A DNA stretch of 64,000 nucleotides. Origin: DATKWD01 sp035529695 (lineage in GTDB: Bacteria; Actinomycetota; Acidimicrobiia; Acidimicrobiales; Salinilacustritrichaceae). The DNA is taken from contig DATKWD010000142.1 in assembly GCA_035529695.1 (NCBI GenBank), positions 11,308 to 75,307 of the forward strand, read 5' to 3'. The position numbers were made by a program, and so were the translations under genes. Below are positions 1 to 9,900 of the stretch, one piece after another; the first letter of the stretch is position 1, and the number at the start of each line of letters is the position of its first letter. The notes under the pieces were generated by a model. That model had not been told where the DNA came from. It saw nothing but the letters and a program-made list of their open reading frames with translations, and made no database searches.

Positions 1-1115
1 ACGGGTTGAAGCTGTGTGCCGAGGAGATCGGTCACCTGGCCGGCGAGGAGATCCCGATGGGGGCCACGGCTCCCTCGGCCGGGCGGGTCGCGTTCACCCA
101 GCGCGAGCCCGTCGGCGTCGTGGTGGCGGTGAGCGCGTTCAACCACCCGCTCAACCTGATCGTCCACCAGACGGCCCCGGCCATCGCGGCGGGCTGTCCG
201 GTGCTGGTCAAGCCTGCCGGCCCCACGCCGCTGTCGGCGATCGAGCTCGGCAAGGTCTACACCGAGGCCGGACTCCCCGATGGCTGGTGCGACATCAGGC
301 CGTGCAGCAACGAGGTGGGCGAGACCGCAGTCACCAGCGAGAAGATCGGATTCTTCAGCTTCATCGGTTCGGCACGGGTCGGCTGGATGCTGCGGTCGAA
401 GCTCGCGCCGGGAGTCCGGTGCGCCCTCGAACACGGCGGGGTCGCGCCGCTCATCGTCCACTCGTCCGCCGATCTCGACAAGGCGGTCCCGGCGATCCTG
501 AAGGGCGGCTACTACCACGCCGGTCAGGTGTGTGTGTCGGTGCAGCGGGTACTGGCCGACGCCTCGATCCGCGACGAGCTGGTCGATCGGCTCGTCGCCG
601 GGGTCAACGAGCTCGTGGTCGGCGATCCCCTCGATGCGGCGACCCAGGTCGGGCCGCTGATCCGCTCCGGTGAGGTCGATCGCGTCGGATCATGGGTCAC
701 CGAAGCGGTCGACGCCGGAGCAACCCTTGCCGCCGGCGGCGAGGCACTCGACCACCAGTGCTACGCACCGACGTTGCTCGTCGACCCGCCGTCCGACTCG
801 ACCGTCATGACCAACGAGGTCTTCGGTCCGGTCGTGAACGTGAGCAGCATCTCGGATCTCGACGACGGCATCGCCCAGGCGAATTCGCTGCCCTGGGCCT
901 TCCAGGCAGCCGTGTTCGCGCAGGATCTCGATGCTGCCATGCGGGCGGCTCAGCGCATCGACGCAACCGCTGTCATGGTCAACGACCACACGGCGTTCCG
1001 CGTCGACTGGATGCCCTTCGGCGGGCGTGGCCCGTCGGGGATCGGGATGGGTGGCATGGGCCCGACCGTGCACGAGATGACCCGCCTGAAGATGACGGTG
1101 CTGAACCTGTCCTGA
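1..1115 (+). CDS. aldehyde dehydrogenase family protein (5' end cut by window)
   Basis: NAD(P)-dependent aldehyde dehydrogenase, which oxidises an aldehyde to a carboxylate; the substrate is not evident. The frame is open to the window edge. About 370 residues are visible against 470-500 for the family, so roughly 100 N-terminal residues lie outside. Counting from the TTG at base 6: cofactor-side motif FNHPLN near residue 45, a KPA motif near 69, the catalytic Glu in LEHGG near 142, the catalytic Cys in GQVCVS near 176, and EVFGPVV in the C-terminal half. The pattern resembles the glyceraldehyde-3-phosphate/lactaldehyde dehydrogenase-like branch more than betaine-aldehyde enzymes, but that assignment is weak. 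It stands alone, with a convergent kinase gene downstream. Confidence 0.9.
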   Translation, partial: GLKLCAEEIGHLAGEEIPMGATAPSAGRVAFTQREPVGVVVAVSAFNHPLNLIVHQTAPAIAAGCPVLVKPAGPTPLSAIELGKVYTEAGLPDGWCDIRPCSNEVGETAVTSEKIGFFSFIGSARVGWMLRSKLAPGVRCALEHGGVAPLIVHSSADLDKAVPAILKGGYYHAGQVCVSVQRVLADASIRDELVDRLVAGVNELVVGDPLDAATQVGPLIRSGEVDRVGSWVTEAVDAGATLAAGGEALDHQCYAPTLLVDPPSDSTVMTNEVFGPVVNVSSISDLDDGIAQANSLPWAFQAAVFAQDLDAAMRAAQRIDATAVMVNDHTAFRVDWMPFGGRGPSGIGMGGMGPTVHEMTRLKMTVLNLS

Positions 1116-1176
1116 CCTGGCTGGTCAGGGTTGTCGTGACGGAGGGATTTCGTCGAACACCGTCGAGTGGTTGGCC

Positions 1177-1926
1177 TCACATGGCGTCGAAGAGCAGGTC
1201 GGCGAAGGCTGCCTCGGCGTCGATCGGGTGGCCCTGGCGTTCGAACCAGTCGGCGACGTTGGTCAGGTCGCGGTGCAGGAAATCGAGGCCGCCCGGGTTG
1301 GCGGCCAGGTCGACGGCCTGCGGGAAGTCGATCAGCCAGACCTCGCCCTGCCACCACAGCAGGTTGTACGCCGACAGGTCGCCGTGGACCCACCCGCAGG
1401 CCACGACGATGCGCAACTGGGTGATCAGCTGCCGCCAGATGTCGGCGAGCACCGGCCCGCGTGGTCGTGCCCGTGCCAGGGTCGGCGCGGCCTGGTCGGG
1501 CTCACCGATGTACTCCATGACGAACCGGTCGTCGCCAAAGCTCACGGGGAAGGGCACGCGCACGCCGGCTGCCCAAAGCTGCTGCATGACGTCGTGCTCG
1601 TGGTTCGTCCATCGTTGCTGCAACAGCTGCTTGCCGTGGGTCGTCATCTGTTCGACGGCGCGCCGGTCGCGGCTCTTGCGGAACTGCCGACCTTCTCGAT
1701 AGGCGACATCGTGACGGAACTGGCTGGCCTGTTGAACGCCCATGGCCTCGAGGAGTCCCTTGGCCTTCACCTCCCGCGGGAGGTAGCGCTTGACGGCGAG
1801 CAAGGCCGAGCGGTCGTCGCCGCAGCGTTCGATGAGGTCGACCTGGGCTTCCTTGCCGGTGCGGAGGACACCGAGGTCGGTGTCGGTGAACGGCTCGGGG
1901 ACGAGCCATTCGGGAATCGGGGGCAT
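1177..1926 (-). CDS. RIO-type atypical serine protein kinase
   Basis: A 249-residue RIO-fold kinase. Visible features: a GKEAQV nucleotide loop near residue 24 (the RIO1 flexible-loop signature), the ATP lysine in AVKRY (K46), the catalytic loop HGDLSAYN (D183, N188) and the metal-binding LIDFPQ motif (D200) in place of DFG. RIO1/RIO3 proteins act in ribosome maturation in eukaryotes and archaea; bacterial members have no settled role. The ATG at 1926 is preceded by AGGAGA on the minus strand, supporting the start. A 145-bp gap separates it from the divergent cyclase gene. A cytoplasmic role is likely because there is no signal peptide or membrane segment. Confidence 0.88.
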   Translation of the reverse strand: MPPIPEWLVPEPFTDTDLGVLRTGKEAQVDLIERCGDDRSALLAVKRYLPREVKAKGLLEAMGVQQASQFRHDVAYREGRQFRKSRDRRAVEQMTTHGKQLLQQRWTNHEHDVMQQLWAAGVRVPFPVSFGDDRFVMEYIGEPDQAAPTLARARPRGPVLADIWRQLITQLRIVVACGWVHGDLSAYNLLWWQGEVWLIDFPQAVDLAANPGGLDFLHRDLTNVADWFERQGHPIDAEAAFADLLFDAM

Positions 1927-2071
1927 CGCAGTTCTCCTGAAGTCGGTCGGAACGGGACGGGCCCGGCACGACCGCAGGCGTCAGGAGCGTGCAGCGCGAC
2001 CGAGCGAGGGGGTGCAGACAGTCATCTGGACACGACCTCCTTCGGCTCGGCGAACGTGTGCGCACATTAGC

Positions 2072-3142
2072 GTGCGGACCAACGTGACCGACGTCGACCT
2101 CCGCAAGCTCCTGATCGACGCCGGCGCGCATCCGCTCGAGGTGAGTCGCGCCGAGGCGGAGGGCCCCGGCGCGCTGCGGGCCTACGCCTTCGAGCGATTG
2201 ATGTTTCCCGGCGAGCGTCGGACCCCGGTTGACGTGTGGGAGTCCACCGGATTCGATCCTGATTTCGGACGGGCGTTGTGGCGGGCGATGGGGTTCGCAG
2301 CAATTCCCGACGACACCCCGGCCCTCACCGACGCCGACCTCGACGCATTGGGACATCTCCAGCAGTTGCTGGAGTTGGGGATCGACGAGGACCAGGTCCT
2401 ACGAATGACGCGGCTGATCGGTCAGGCCATGGCGCGGATCTCCGATGCGCTCATCAGCCAGTTCCGTGACGCGCTGGCGGCCGAGCCACCCGACGCAGCC
2501 GCGACCGACGTCGATGCGCTGATTCCGCTCGGCGGGCTCGCTCTGGGGCCGGCCCTCGACGCCGAGGTGACCTATCTGCTGCATCGGCACCTCGTCGACG
2601 CGGTTCGGCGTCAGCTCCAGACCGCCGAGGACGGAACCCCGACGCGTATCATCGCGGTCGGATTCGCCGATCTGGTCGACTTCACCGAGGTGTCACAACG
2701 CATCGACGAGGGTGAGCTGCAGGCGCTGGTCGACGGGTTCGAGTCGACCACGAGCGCCATCGTCACCGGTGTCGACGGTCAGGTCGTCAAGCTCATCGGT
2801 GACGCGGTCCTGTTCACGACCGATGACCCCGCGGCGGCCGTCGATGTCGCACTGGCACTCACCGACGCGTTCTCCGACCGGAACGTGCCCGATGTCCGGG
2901 TCGGCGTGGCCTACGGGCCGGTCCTGGTGCACCAGGGTGACGTCTTCGGGCCCGTGGTCAACCTCGCGAGTCGGGCGGTCAACGTCGCAACGCCCGGTTC
3001 GGTGCTGGTCGACGAGGCCACTGCGGAGGCGCTCGGCGATGCGGTCGACCTGCGCGTGTCGCCGATTCGTTCGAGGAACCTGAAGGGCATCGGCCGGACC
3101 AAGCTCTACCGAGTCCGCCATTCGACGGGCATCAAGAGGTGA
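2072..3142 (+). CDS. class III adenylate/guanylate cyclase with N-terminal regulatory domain
   Basis: Makes a cyclic nucleotide from ATP or GTP. The C-terminal catalytic domain shows the first metal Asp in FADLVDFT, the purine-side Lys and second metal Asp in VKLIGDAVLF, and the transition-state Asn/Arg pair in VNLASRA. The N-terminal ~170 residues resemble the autoinhibitory, pH-sensing regulatory domain of mycobacterial Rv1264-type cyclases; this is judged from length and composition. No membrane segment is present. The start is uncertain: GTG 2072 and GTG 2084 both fit, neither has a good Shine-Dalgarno, and the frame extends further upstream without support. The gene ends 9 bp before the convergent crotonase gene. 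Confidence 0.88.
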   Translation: MRTNVTDVDLRKLLIDAGAHPLEVSRAEAEGPGALRAYAFERLMFPGERRTPVDVWESTGFDPDFGRALWRAMGFAAIPDDTPALTDADLDALGHLQQLLELGIDEDQVLRMTRLIGQAMARISDALISQFRDALAAEPPDAAATDVDALIPLGGLALGPALDAEVTYLLHRHLVDAVRRQLQTAEDGTPTRIIAVGFADLVDFTEVSQRIDEGELQALVDGFESTTSAIVTGVDGQVVKLIGDAVLFTTDDPAAAVDVALALTDAFSDRNVPDVRVGVAYGPVLVHQGDVFGPVVNLASRAVNVATPGSVLVDEATAEALGDAVDLRVSPIRSRNLKGIGRTKLYRVRHSTGIKR

Positions 3143-3151
3143 CGGCCTCGC

Positions 3152-3856
3152 TCAGACCGTCGGGGGGACCATCAACTCCATGTCGGCGCCGAGCCCGGCG
3201 AGGACCTCGTCGATGATCGCGCGCCGGCCCTGCGACTTCGTGAGTCCGTAGGCGCTGGTGCTGAACTGACCCAAGCGCCGCGCTGCGCCGATCGCCGCGT
3301 CCTCGAGCTCGTCGAGGGTGACGACCTGATCGAGGTAGCCGGCGTCGACCGCAGTCACCGGGCTGTAGATCTCGGCCTGCACGGTCGCCCGCGTGAAGTG
3401 GCGCTTGGAGAGTCGGTCACGGGCGAGCTCGACCGCATAGCGAGGCAGACCCATGCCGATGGCCGTCTCGTTGAGTCCGATCTTCGCCGGCACGTCCGCA
3501 CCGATCCGCGTGTCGCACGACAGCACGAGCAGCGCTCCGGCCGCCAGTGCGTGTCCGGTCACCGCCGCGACCGTGGGCTGGGGGTGTCCGTAGATCCGCA
3601 TCAGCAACTCGCCGCCCGCGCCGACGAGTCCGCGGGTCGCATCGGCCCCCTGGGTCATCACCGAGAGGTCGAAGCCGGCGCTGAACTTGCCGTCGCGCCC
3701 GATGATGCAGACGGCTTCGGCATCCGCCGTTGCCTGGTCGAGCGCGGCGTGCACGGCGTCGATGACTGCGTGCGAGACGGCATTGGCCTTGCCGTCATCG
3801 AGTCGGATGGCCGCGACGCCTTCCTCGATCGTGGTGGTGACGGGCGAATCGCTCAT
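3152..3856 (-). CDS. enoyl-CoA hydratase/isomerase (crotonase) family protein
   Basis: A 234-residue crotonase-fold protein. Oxyanion-hole segments are visible as FSAGFDLS near residue 60 and GHALAAGALLVLSCD near 100. A Glu in the NETAIG segment sits about where the first catalytic Glu of enoyl-CoA hydratases lies; the second Glu is not obvious, so it could be an isomerase or a hydrolase rather than a hydratase. It is slightly short for the family (usually 250-260). The ATG at 3856 (MSDSPVTT) is preferred over the longer frame because the extension is not crotonase-like and would overlap the cotH promoter region. The gene is divergent from the CotH operon, with a 79-bp gap. Confidence 0.85.
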   Translation of the reverse strand: MSDSPVTTTIEEGVAAIRLDDGKANAVSHAVIDAVHAALDQATADAEAVCIIGRDGKFSAGFDLSVMTQGADATRGLVGAGGELLMRIYGHPQPTVAAVTGHALAAGALLVLSCDTRIGADVPAKIGLNETAIGMGLPRYAVELARDRLSKRHFTRATVQAEIYSPVTAVDAGYLDQVVTLDELEDAAIGAARRLGQFSTSAYGLTKSQGRRAIIDEVLAGLGADMELMVPPTV

Positions 3857-3921
3857 GGGTCGAAGGTAGTCGTCGTCACGCACGGCGACGAGACGCACCG
3901 CTGGCCCGAATCGCAGCTGGC

Positions 3922-3927
3922 TACCAT
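3922..3927 (+). promoter_or_regulatory. leaderless-type -10 box TACCAT before cotH
   Basis: TACCAT ends 8 nt before the GTG at 3936. Similar boxes precede several other starts in this window, so a leaderless transcript beginning at or near the GTG is likely. No clear -35 is seen. Confidence 0.4.
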
Positions 3928-3935
3928 CGTCCGAC

Positions 3936-5486
3936 GTGTCACCGCGACGAATGGGGATCATCGCAGTCGTGGTCATCGCCGTTCTGTCGGCCATCGTGGC
4001 GGCATCAGCCAACACCGCGACGGGCTCGGCTGCGACGGCCGGGGCGTGCCAGCCCGAACTCGAGCCGACCTGGGGCGTCGAAGGCGAGCCGATCGAGGTC
4101 CTGCTCGTGTGCGGGACCGGTCAGCTTCCCGCCGCCGGCGAGGTGCGCCTCGTCGATGCGCCACCGGGTGCGTTGCTCGCTGCCGACGGTCGATCGATCC
4201 GGTGGATGCCCGACCTCGACCAAGCGGCGACCTACGACATGGGTGTCCAGATCGGTGACGAGCGCACGTCGGTGGTGGTCGGTGTGGGCGATGCGTGGGC
4301 GCAGCCCGACAACGTCGCGCCGCTCGAGCCCACCAGGCTGACGATGGAGTCCGGCTTGCCGGTGTTCCACATCGTCACCGACGCCAGCGTCGATGCCGAC
4401 GAGTACCGGCCGGCTCGGGTGACCCATCTCGGGCACGAGTACGTCGGCGCGGCCGCCAAGCTGCGCGGGTCGTTGTCGCTGAGGTACGAGAAGGACAACT
4501 TCACCCTGAGGTTCGACCCGAACGATCCCTTCACCGACCCGCGCCTACCGGCGCTCGACGGCAGCCTCAAGTTGGTGCTCAACGGCGACTTCGACGACAA
4601 CAGCCACCTTCGGAACCGGGTGGCGTTCGAGCTGTGGGACCAGATGAGCCCCGCTCACCTCCAGGTCGGGCATGCGAGCGCCGTCGTCTATGTCAACGGC
4701 GAGTACGCCGGGCTCTACACCGTCACCGATCAGATCGGCGAGGAGTTCCTCGCCGATGCGGGCCTCGAAGGCGGCGAGCTCTACAAGTCGGTCGGGCACG
4801 ATGCCGACTTCACCTCCGCGCCCGGCACGTTGGCCGACCGCGATCTCGAGCAGAAGGTGCCGGATCCGAAGGACCAGGTGGTCGCCGATCCCGCGGTGTT
4901 CGACCTGTACGACTTCGTCGACGGTGCCGACGACGGGACGTTCCGTGCCGAGATCGCCGACCGCGTGGTGCTCGACGACTTCGTCGACTGGCTGGTGCTC
5001 GTGAGCCTCATCGGCGCAGGCGACTCCACGGCCAAGAACGCCTACGTCTACGGACCGGCCGACGGCAGTGGCTTCCGGGCGATTCCGTGGGACTTCAACC
5101 ACAGCTTCGGACAGGACTTCCTGACCCACCGCGTGCCGCCCGACGCTGCGCTTCCCTCGTCGATCGTCGACGACAACCGGCTCTTCGCGCGGTTGCTCGA
5201 TGATCCCGTGCTCGGGGCGCTCGTGGTCGAACGGACCGACGAGGTGCTCGGCGGGGTCGGCTCGGCGGACGCCGTCGACGAGCTCGTGGCGCAGCTCGGA
5301 ACCGAGGTGCGTGCCGCGGCGCTTCGCGACGAGCAGCGGTGGGCGTCGACCCATCGGGAGACGCCGGCGTGGAGTGAACGAGACGACTTCACGACCTTCG
5401 ACCAGGAGCTCGATCAGCTGACCGCGTGGTACGCCGAGCGCATCGGCGTCCTCAGAGACGACCTGCGGCGCGTCACGAAGGTTTAG
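3936..5486 (+). CDS. exported CotH-family kinase-like protein
   Basis: A 516-residue protein with an N-terminal hydrophobic segment (GIIAVVVIAVLSAIVAAS) that works as a signal peptide or anchor. The body carries the CotH fold, an atypical kinase family first known from Bacillus spore coat protein CotH. Visible family segments are KLRGSLSLRYEKDNF, the LVLNGDFDDNSHLRN helix, AVVYVNGEYAGLYTVTDQIG and the metal-site motif FRAIPWDFNHSFG. The substrate is unknown. It is the first gene of an operon with the VTC polymerase, a DUF4956 membrane protein and a second, larger CotH protein. GTG 3936 is used; ATG 3951 is an alternative. The stop is 14 bp before the VTC start. Confidence 0.85.
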   Translation: MSPRRMGIIAVVVIAVLSAIVAASANTATGSAATAGACQPELEPTWGVEGEPIEVLLVCGTGQLPAAGEVRLVDAPPGALLAADGRSIRWMPDLDQAATYDMGVQIGDERTSVVVGVGDAWAQPDNVAPLEPTRLTMESGLPVFHIVTDASVDADEYRPARVTHLGHEYVGAAAKLRGSLSLRYEKDNFTLRFDPNDPFTDPRLPALDGSLKLVLNGDFDDNSHLRNRVAFELWDQMSPAHLQVGHASAVVYVNGEYAGLYTVTDQIGEEFLADAGLEGGELYKSVGHDADFTSAPGTLADRDLEQKVPDPKDQVVADPAVFDLYDFVDGADDGTFRAEIADRVVLDDFVDWLVLVSLIGAGDSTAKNAYVYGPADGSGFRAIPWDFNHSFGQDFLTHRVPPDAALPSSIVDDNRLFARLLDDPVLGALVVERTDEVLGGVGSADAVDELVAQLGTEVRAAALRDEQRWASTHRETPAWSERDDFTTFDQELDQLTAWYAERIGVLRDDLRRVTKV

Positions 5487-5500
5487 GCTCGCCCGACCGC

Positions 5501-6322
5501 ATGAGCCTTCTCGACCCCCCGCAGAGACTCGAGCGCGCCGACCCCGATGAGCTGGTCGGCGACATCGTGTCGACTGCCACCCGGCTCGAGCGAATGGACC
5601 TCGCAGCGGTCGAGCAGATGCGCCTCATGGACCGCGTCGACACCAAGTACACCTTCGGCGTCGGTGACCTCGGCAAGATCCTCGAAGAGCTGGGCGAGGA
5701 CTACCGCGTGCTCGACATCGGCGGACGCGTGCTGCACAGCTACGAGAACCAGTACTTCGACACCGCCGACTTCGGCTGCTATCGCAGCCACCACAACGCC
5801 GATCTCCCGCGCTACAAGTTCAGGTACCGGAGCTACGTCGACACGGACACGACGTACTTCGAGGTCAAGGAGAAGACCAACAAGGGGCGGACCGACAAGG
5901 TCCGGATCCCGGTCGAGCGACTCTCGACCTCGCTCGACGGTCCAGCCGAGGCGCTGGTCCGTGAGGTGGCCGGTGACCGTGGTTGGGACCCCGCCGACCT
6001 GGTGCCCACGGTGCGTGCCACCTTCTTCCGCCTGACCATCGGGTGCCCCGACGTCGGTGAACGGGCGACCATCGACATGCGCGTCCGACTCGAACTCGGC
6101 GGCGATTGTTCCGTCTATGACGCCGTGGCGATCTGCGAGCTCAAGCAGGCGACCGCGTCTCGACAGTCGGCGCTCGCCGAGGCGCTCAAGCAACGGGGCG
6201 TCCGTCCTCGCCGGATGACGAAGTACTGCCTCGGGGTGCTCGCCGCCCGGCCCGACGTCAAGGCGAACGACTTCAAGCCCATGGTTCGTGCCGTCGTCGA
6301 CCTGACCGACCCGTTGCGATGA
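5501..6322 (+). CDS. VTC-domain polyphosphate polymerase family protein
   Basis: A 273-residue cytoplasmic VTC domain, a member of the triphosphate-tunnel superfamily. In yeast, Vtc4 makes polyphosphate from ATP; bacterial VTC proteins are annotated as polyphosphate polymerases by homology. Tunnel-lining charged motifs are visible: DRVDTKY near residue 46, the YKFRYRSY strand, FEVKEKTNKGR, and an Arg/Asp-rich strand before ICELKQ; MTKYCLG closes the barrel. ATG 5501 is chosen; the frame runs upstream into cotH without further homology. It overlaps the DUF4956 gene by 4 bp (ATGA), so the two are translationally coupled. Coupling to a membrane protein suggests polyphosphate could be made at, or moved across, the membrane (inference). 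Confidence 0.88.
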   Translation: MSLLDPPQRLERADPDELVGDIVSTATRLERMDLAAVEQMRLMDRVDTKYTFGVGDLGKILEELGEDYRVLDIGGRVLHSYENQYFDTADFGCYRSHHNADLPRYKFRYRSYVDTDTTYFEVKEKTNKGRTDKVRIPVERLSTSLDGPAEALVREVAGDRGWDPADLVPTVRATFFRLTIGCPDVGERATIDMRVRLELGGDCSVYDAVAICELKQATASRQSALAEALKQRGVRPRRMTKYCLGVLAARPDVKANDFKPMVRAVVDLTDPLR

Positions 6323-6942
6323 GCTACGCCACCCAGCTGTTCGACGTCGACGTGCTGGTGTGGCGCGACCTGGGCGAGTTTCTCGTGCGGTTCGGGCTGA
6401 ACCTGATCGTCGGCACCGTGATCATCGTCATCACCTATCTGCCGCGACACCCTGATCACGAGTGGGTGTTCACGATGTACGTGTTCAACATCGCCACCTT
6501 CTTCGTCGTCTACATCATGAACGGGCTCGATCTGAACGTCGGGTTCGGCTTCGGGCTCTTCGCGTTGTTCGCGATCCTGCGGTTCCGAACCGAGAGCATC
6601 CCGTTCTTCGAGATGACCCATGTGTTCGCACTCGTCGCGACGGCAGTGATCAACGCGATCAGCGTCGGTGCACTGACCTGGGCCGAGATCATCGTCGCCG
6701 ACGTGGGAATCGCCGGGACGATCATGGTGCTGTCGTCGACTCGCGTGAGCAACCGCCTGGCGACCCAGACGGTGCGGTACGAGAAGATCGCCAACATCGG
6801 GCCCGCGCGGCGTGACGAGTTGCTCGACGACCTCCGGACCCGGACCGGGCTCGACGTGGTCGACGTGCGTGTGCTCGAGATCGACTTCCTCTCCGACACG
6901 GCGCAGCTCAAGCTGTATCACCGTGGCGGCAGCCCGTCCTGA
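6319..6942 (+). CDS. DUF4956 membrane protein
   Basis: A 207-residue integral membrane protein with about four hydrophobic segments between residues 20 and 145 (for example FGLNLIVGTVIIVITYL and VFNIATFFVVYIM), followed by a charged cytoplasmic-type tail. The FALFAILRFRTESIP segment between helices is typical of DUF4956, a family without known biochemistry that is repeatedly found beside VTC-domain and CotH genes. The ATGA overlap with the VTC gene supports a physical or functional partnership. A role in exporting or sensing polyphosphate is possible but unproven. Confidence 0.85.
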   Translation: MSYATQLFDVDVLVWRDLGEFLVRFGLNLIVGTVIIVITYLPRHPDHEWVFTMYVFNIATFFVVYIMNGLDLNVGFGFGLFALFAILRFRTESIPFFEMTHVFALVATAVINAISVGALTWAEIIVADVGIAGTIMVLSSTRVSNRLATQTVRYEKIANIGPARRDELLDDLRTRTGLDVVDVRVLEIDFLSDTAQLKLYHRGGSPS

Positions 6943-6953
6943 GGACCGCAGCC

Positions 6954-9900
6954 GTGCGGCGGTTGGCGATCGCGGTTGCGGTTGTCGTCATGGCGACGGC
7001 GTGCGTCGGCGACGGCGGCGAGCTCTCCGGGCGGGATGCCTCGAACACCGTCGGCCGCTGCCGCGACATCGTCGAGCTCCGCAAGCTGCGCGAGGAACTG
7101 ACGCCTGACGCAGGGCACCGGGTGACGGTCCGGCCCCTCGGTCCGAACGGCGAAGCCGTCGAGGCCGACCCGACGTCGTGCCTTCGGACGACCTCGCCCG
7201 GTGTCGACATCGCCACGGCTCGATCGATCGCCGACGAGCCCGCGGTCGCGATGCTCGTCGATCCCGGGACCACGCCGACCGAGGCGACGGCCAGCGCCGA
7301 CGCGGCCGTCGACATCGTCGGAGAGCTCGCACCCGACGTCGACCTGGCGGTGTTCGGACTCGGACCGATCGACGACGGGTACTCCGCGCCTGCCGTGGTG
7401 ACCGAGGCTCCGGCCCCGTGGGAGTTGTGGACCACAGACGAGGCGCCGCCGGAGGGATGGGATCGCAACCCGCTCCTGACCGACGATCGCTTCGATTCGG
7501 TGCCCACCCCGCTGCTGGCCGTGCCGCCCGAACTCGCGGCCGGGCCCGTGCTCGCTCGGTCGACGCTGATGTTGGACGAGGCCGTCGATCCGGAGGGGCT
7601 GATGCTCACCGGATCGCACACTGGGGGCCTCGTGCTGCGCGTCGCCGGGACCGAGGTGGTGCGATCGAATCTGCCCGCGGGACCGCTGGGACCCGAGACG
7701 GCTCCGTTGGCCGCAACCGGCGATCCGGTCGACTTCGCCGTGACCGTCGAGCCGTCGCTGCTCGGCGGACGCGACATCGTGGTGTCGATCGAGTGGTTCG
7801 GCGCGTCGAGCGGATCTGCGGCACCGTTCTTCGAGTTCGAGGCCGTCGACCGCCGTTCTCGGCCCATCGCCGCTGCGCCGCTGACAGGGTTCGGTCGCGA
7901 CCGTCGGTTCGCGATCGCCCAGATCGAGAGCCGCGAGGCGCGCCCGCTCGCACCCGACGACCTGGCACCGGCTGCCGGGGTCGTCGCCGCGCACCTCGAC
8001 GATCGACGCGAACGCTCGTCGGACGGTCCAGAACTCCTCGTCGTGGTGGCCCCGCACCGGAAGGCCGAGGAGCTCCCCGACTTCGGCGGTGACCCGATCG
8101 TGGTGTGGGTCGGTGACGGCACGGGTGGCGTCGTTCCCGGTGTGCACCGCGCGGTCGACTCGCGTCCCGGGGTCGGCGACTCGTTCGCCGAGTTCGTCGA
8201 GGCGCACCGTCGTGCCGGGGTCTGGTCGGTCGGGCTGTGTGGACCGCTCGAGCCGACCGAGCCGGTCATCGGGGTCGCCGACACGCCGGCGGAGACCTCA
8301 CCCGAACTCGTGGCACCGCTCGGGACCGGCCCGTGCGACGCGTCCTCAGCGGTCGCCGGAACTCCTGCCGTGACGACGCTGCGCCTCGACCTCACCGACG
8401 ACCAGCAGCGCGTCTTCGACCAACGTGGCGCCGATCGAGATCGACGACCGGTCGGTGCCACGCTCGAGATCTCCGCGGGGTTCGCGATGGCCGCCGAGGT
8501 GCAGATCCGCGGGCAGTCGACACTCGACTGTGAGCGCAAGAGCTACTCGGTCTCGTTGTCCGAGCGCGTTCCGGTTCCGCTCGTCGACGGATGGCAGCCC
8601 TCGGAGTTCACGCTGCTGTCGCTGTGCCTCGACGAGGGATACCTCAGAACGCTCACGACCTTCCGCCTGCTCGAGGCGCTCGGGCTGTCGGACCTGCGCA
8701 TGTCGCTCGTCGATCTCGTCGTCGCAGACGTCGATCGCGGGGTGTACCTGCTGATCGAGAGGGCCGACGATCTCTCCGAGCACCATCCGACCGCAGCGGC
8801 CGTGATCCGTCGCCGCCTCGACCGGAGCGTGCAGGTGTCCGAGGTCGAGTGGACGTCCAATCGCCGGCCCGACCTGGCCTTCGACGAGTACGAGTCGCTC
8901 ATCGAGTTCGCCGAGGCCTACGACGGTGACGACCTCGCCGGTGCGTTGGACGAGCGTCTCGACCTCGATCAGTATCTGCGTTGGCTCGCGCTGATGAGCC
9001 TGCTCCAGAACGGCGACTACAGCGACGAGGCCTTCTTCGTCGGCGATCCGGTGGTACGAGGCACCGAACTCGGCCTTCGGTGGCACCTCCAGCCGTGGGA
9101 CCCCGACGACATGTTCCAGCCGTGCCACCTCGACGGTGTCCTCGAGATCGTCGACCGTGCCGGGCTCACCAGCTGTGCCGAGAGCAGGATCGACGCAGCG
9201 ATCCTCGGCGACGACGGGGTGCTGGCCCGATACCAGACTCAACTCGACCGGGTCCTCGACGAGATCACCCCCGATCGATTCGCGACGACGATGGACGAGG
9301 TCCGAACCGAGTTCGACGCCGTCCTGCCCGCGAGCCCGCAGGTGGTGATGACCGAGCTGGCATCGACGGACGGGTCGGTCGTCGACGCCGAGTCGTTCGG
9401 GGCCGCGCTCGACCGCAATCAGGCGGTGCTCGTCGAGCGGTTCCGTTCCCGCTCGGTCGAACTGGTCGACCGGGTGCGCGAGCGGGGTGGGCCGTTCCTC
9501 GCCGACGACGTGGCCGCGACCCTGACGTTGCGTGCGCCGACGCACGCCTCGGCCAACGGCGCGCTGCCGGTGGTGGTCGAGGCGCGGACGGGCGATGGCA
9601 CGATCGACCGGTCGGTGTCGGGACTCGTCGAGCTGCAGGTGAGGGGGGCCGCTCCCGCTTCGATCCCGATCACGGTCCGACGCGGGAGAGGCTCGACCAC
9701 GGTCGACCTCCTCGACGTCGAGGCCGATTCGGTCTCGCTGTCGGTCGGGACCGCCCCTGCCGCAACCGTCACGATCGACTCGGCCGACCGGACGACGCGC
9801 GAGTTCGCCGGCGATCTGACCGGCGACGATCTGCAGTGGGGTCCCGACGAGACCATCGTGCTCGTCGGCGACACGCGCGTCCCGGCAGGATCGACACTGG

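Noticed and set aside
5426..5500. Longer VTC gene starting inside cotH
   Set aside because: Residues are not VTC-like and ATG 5501 follows the cotH stop directly.
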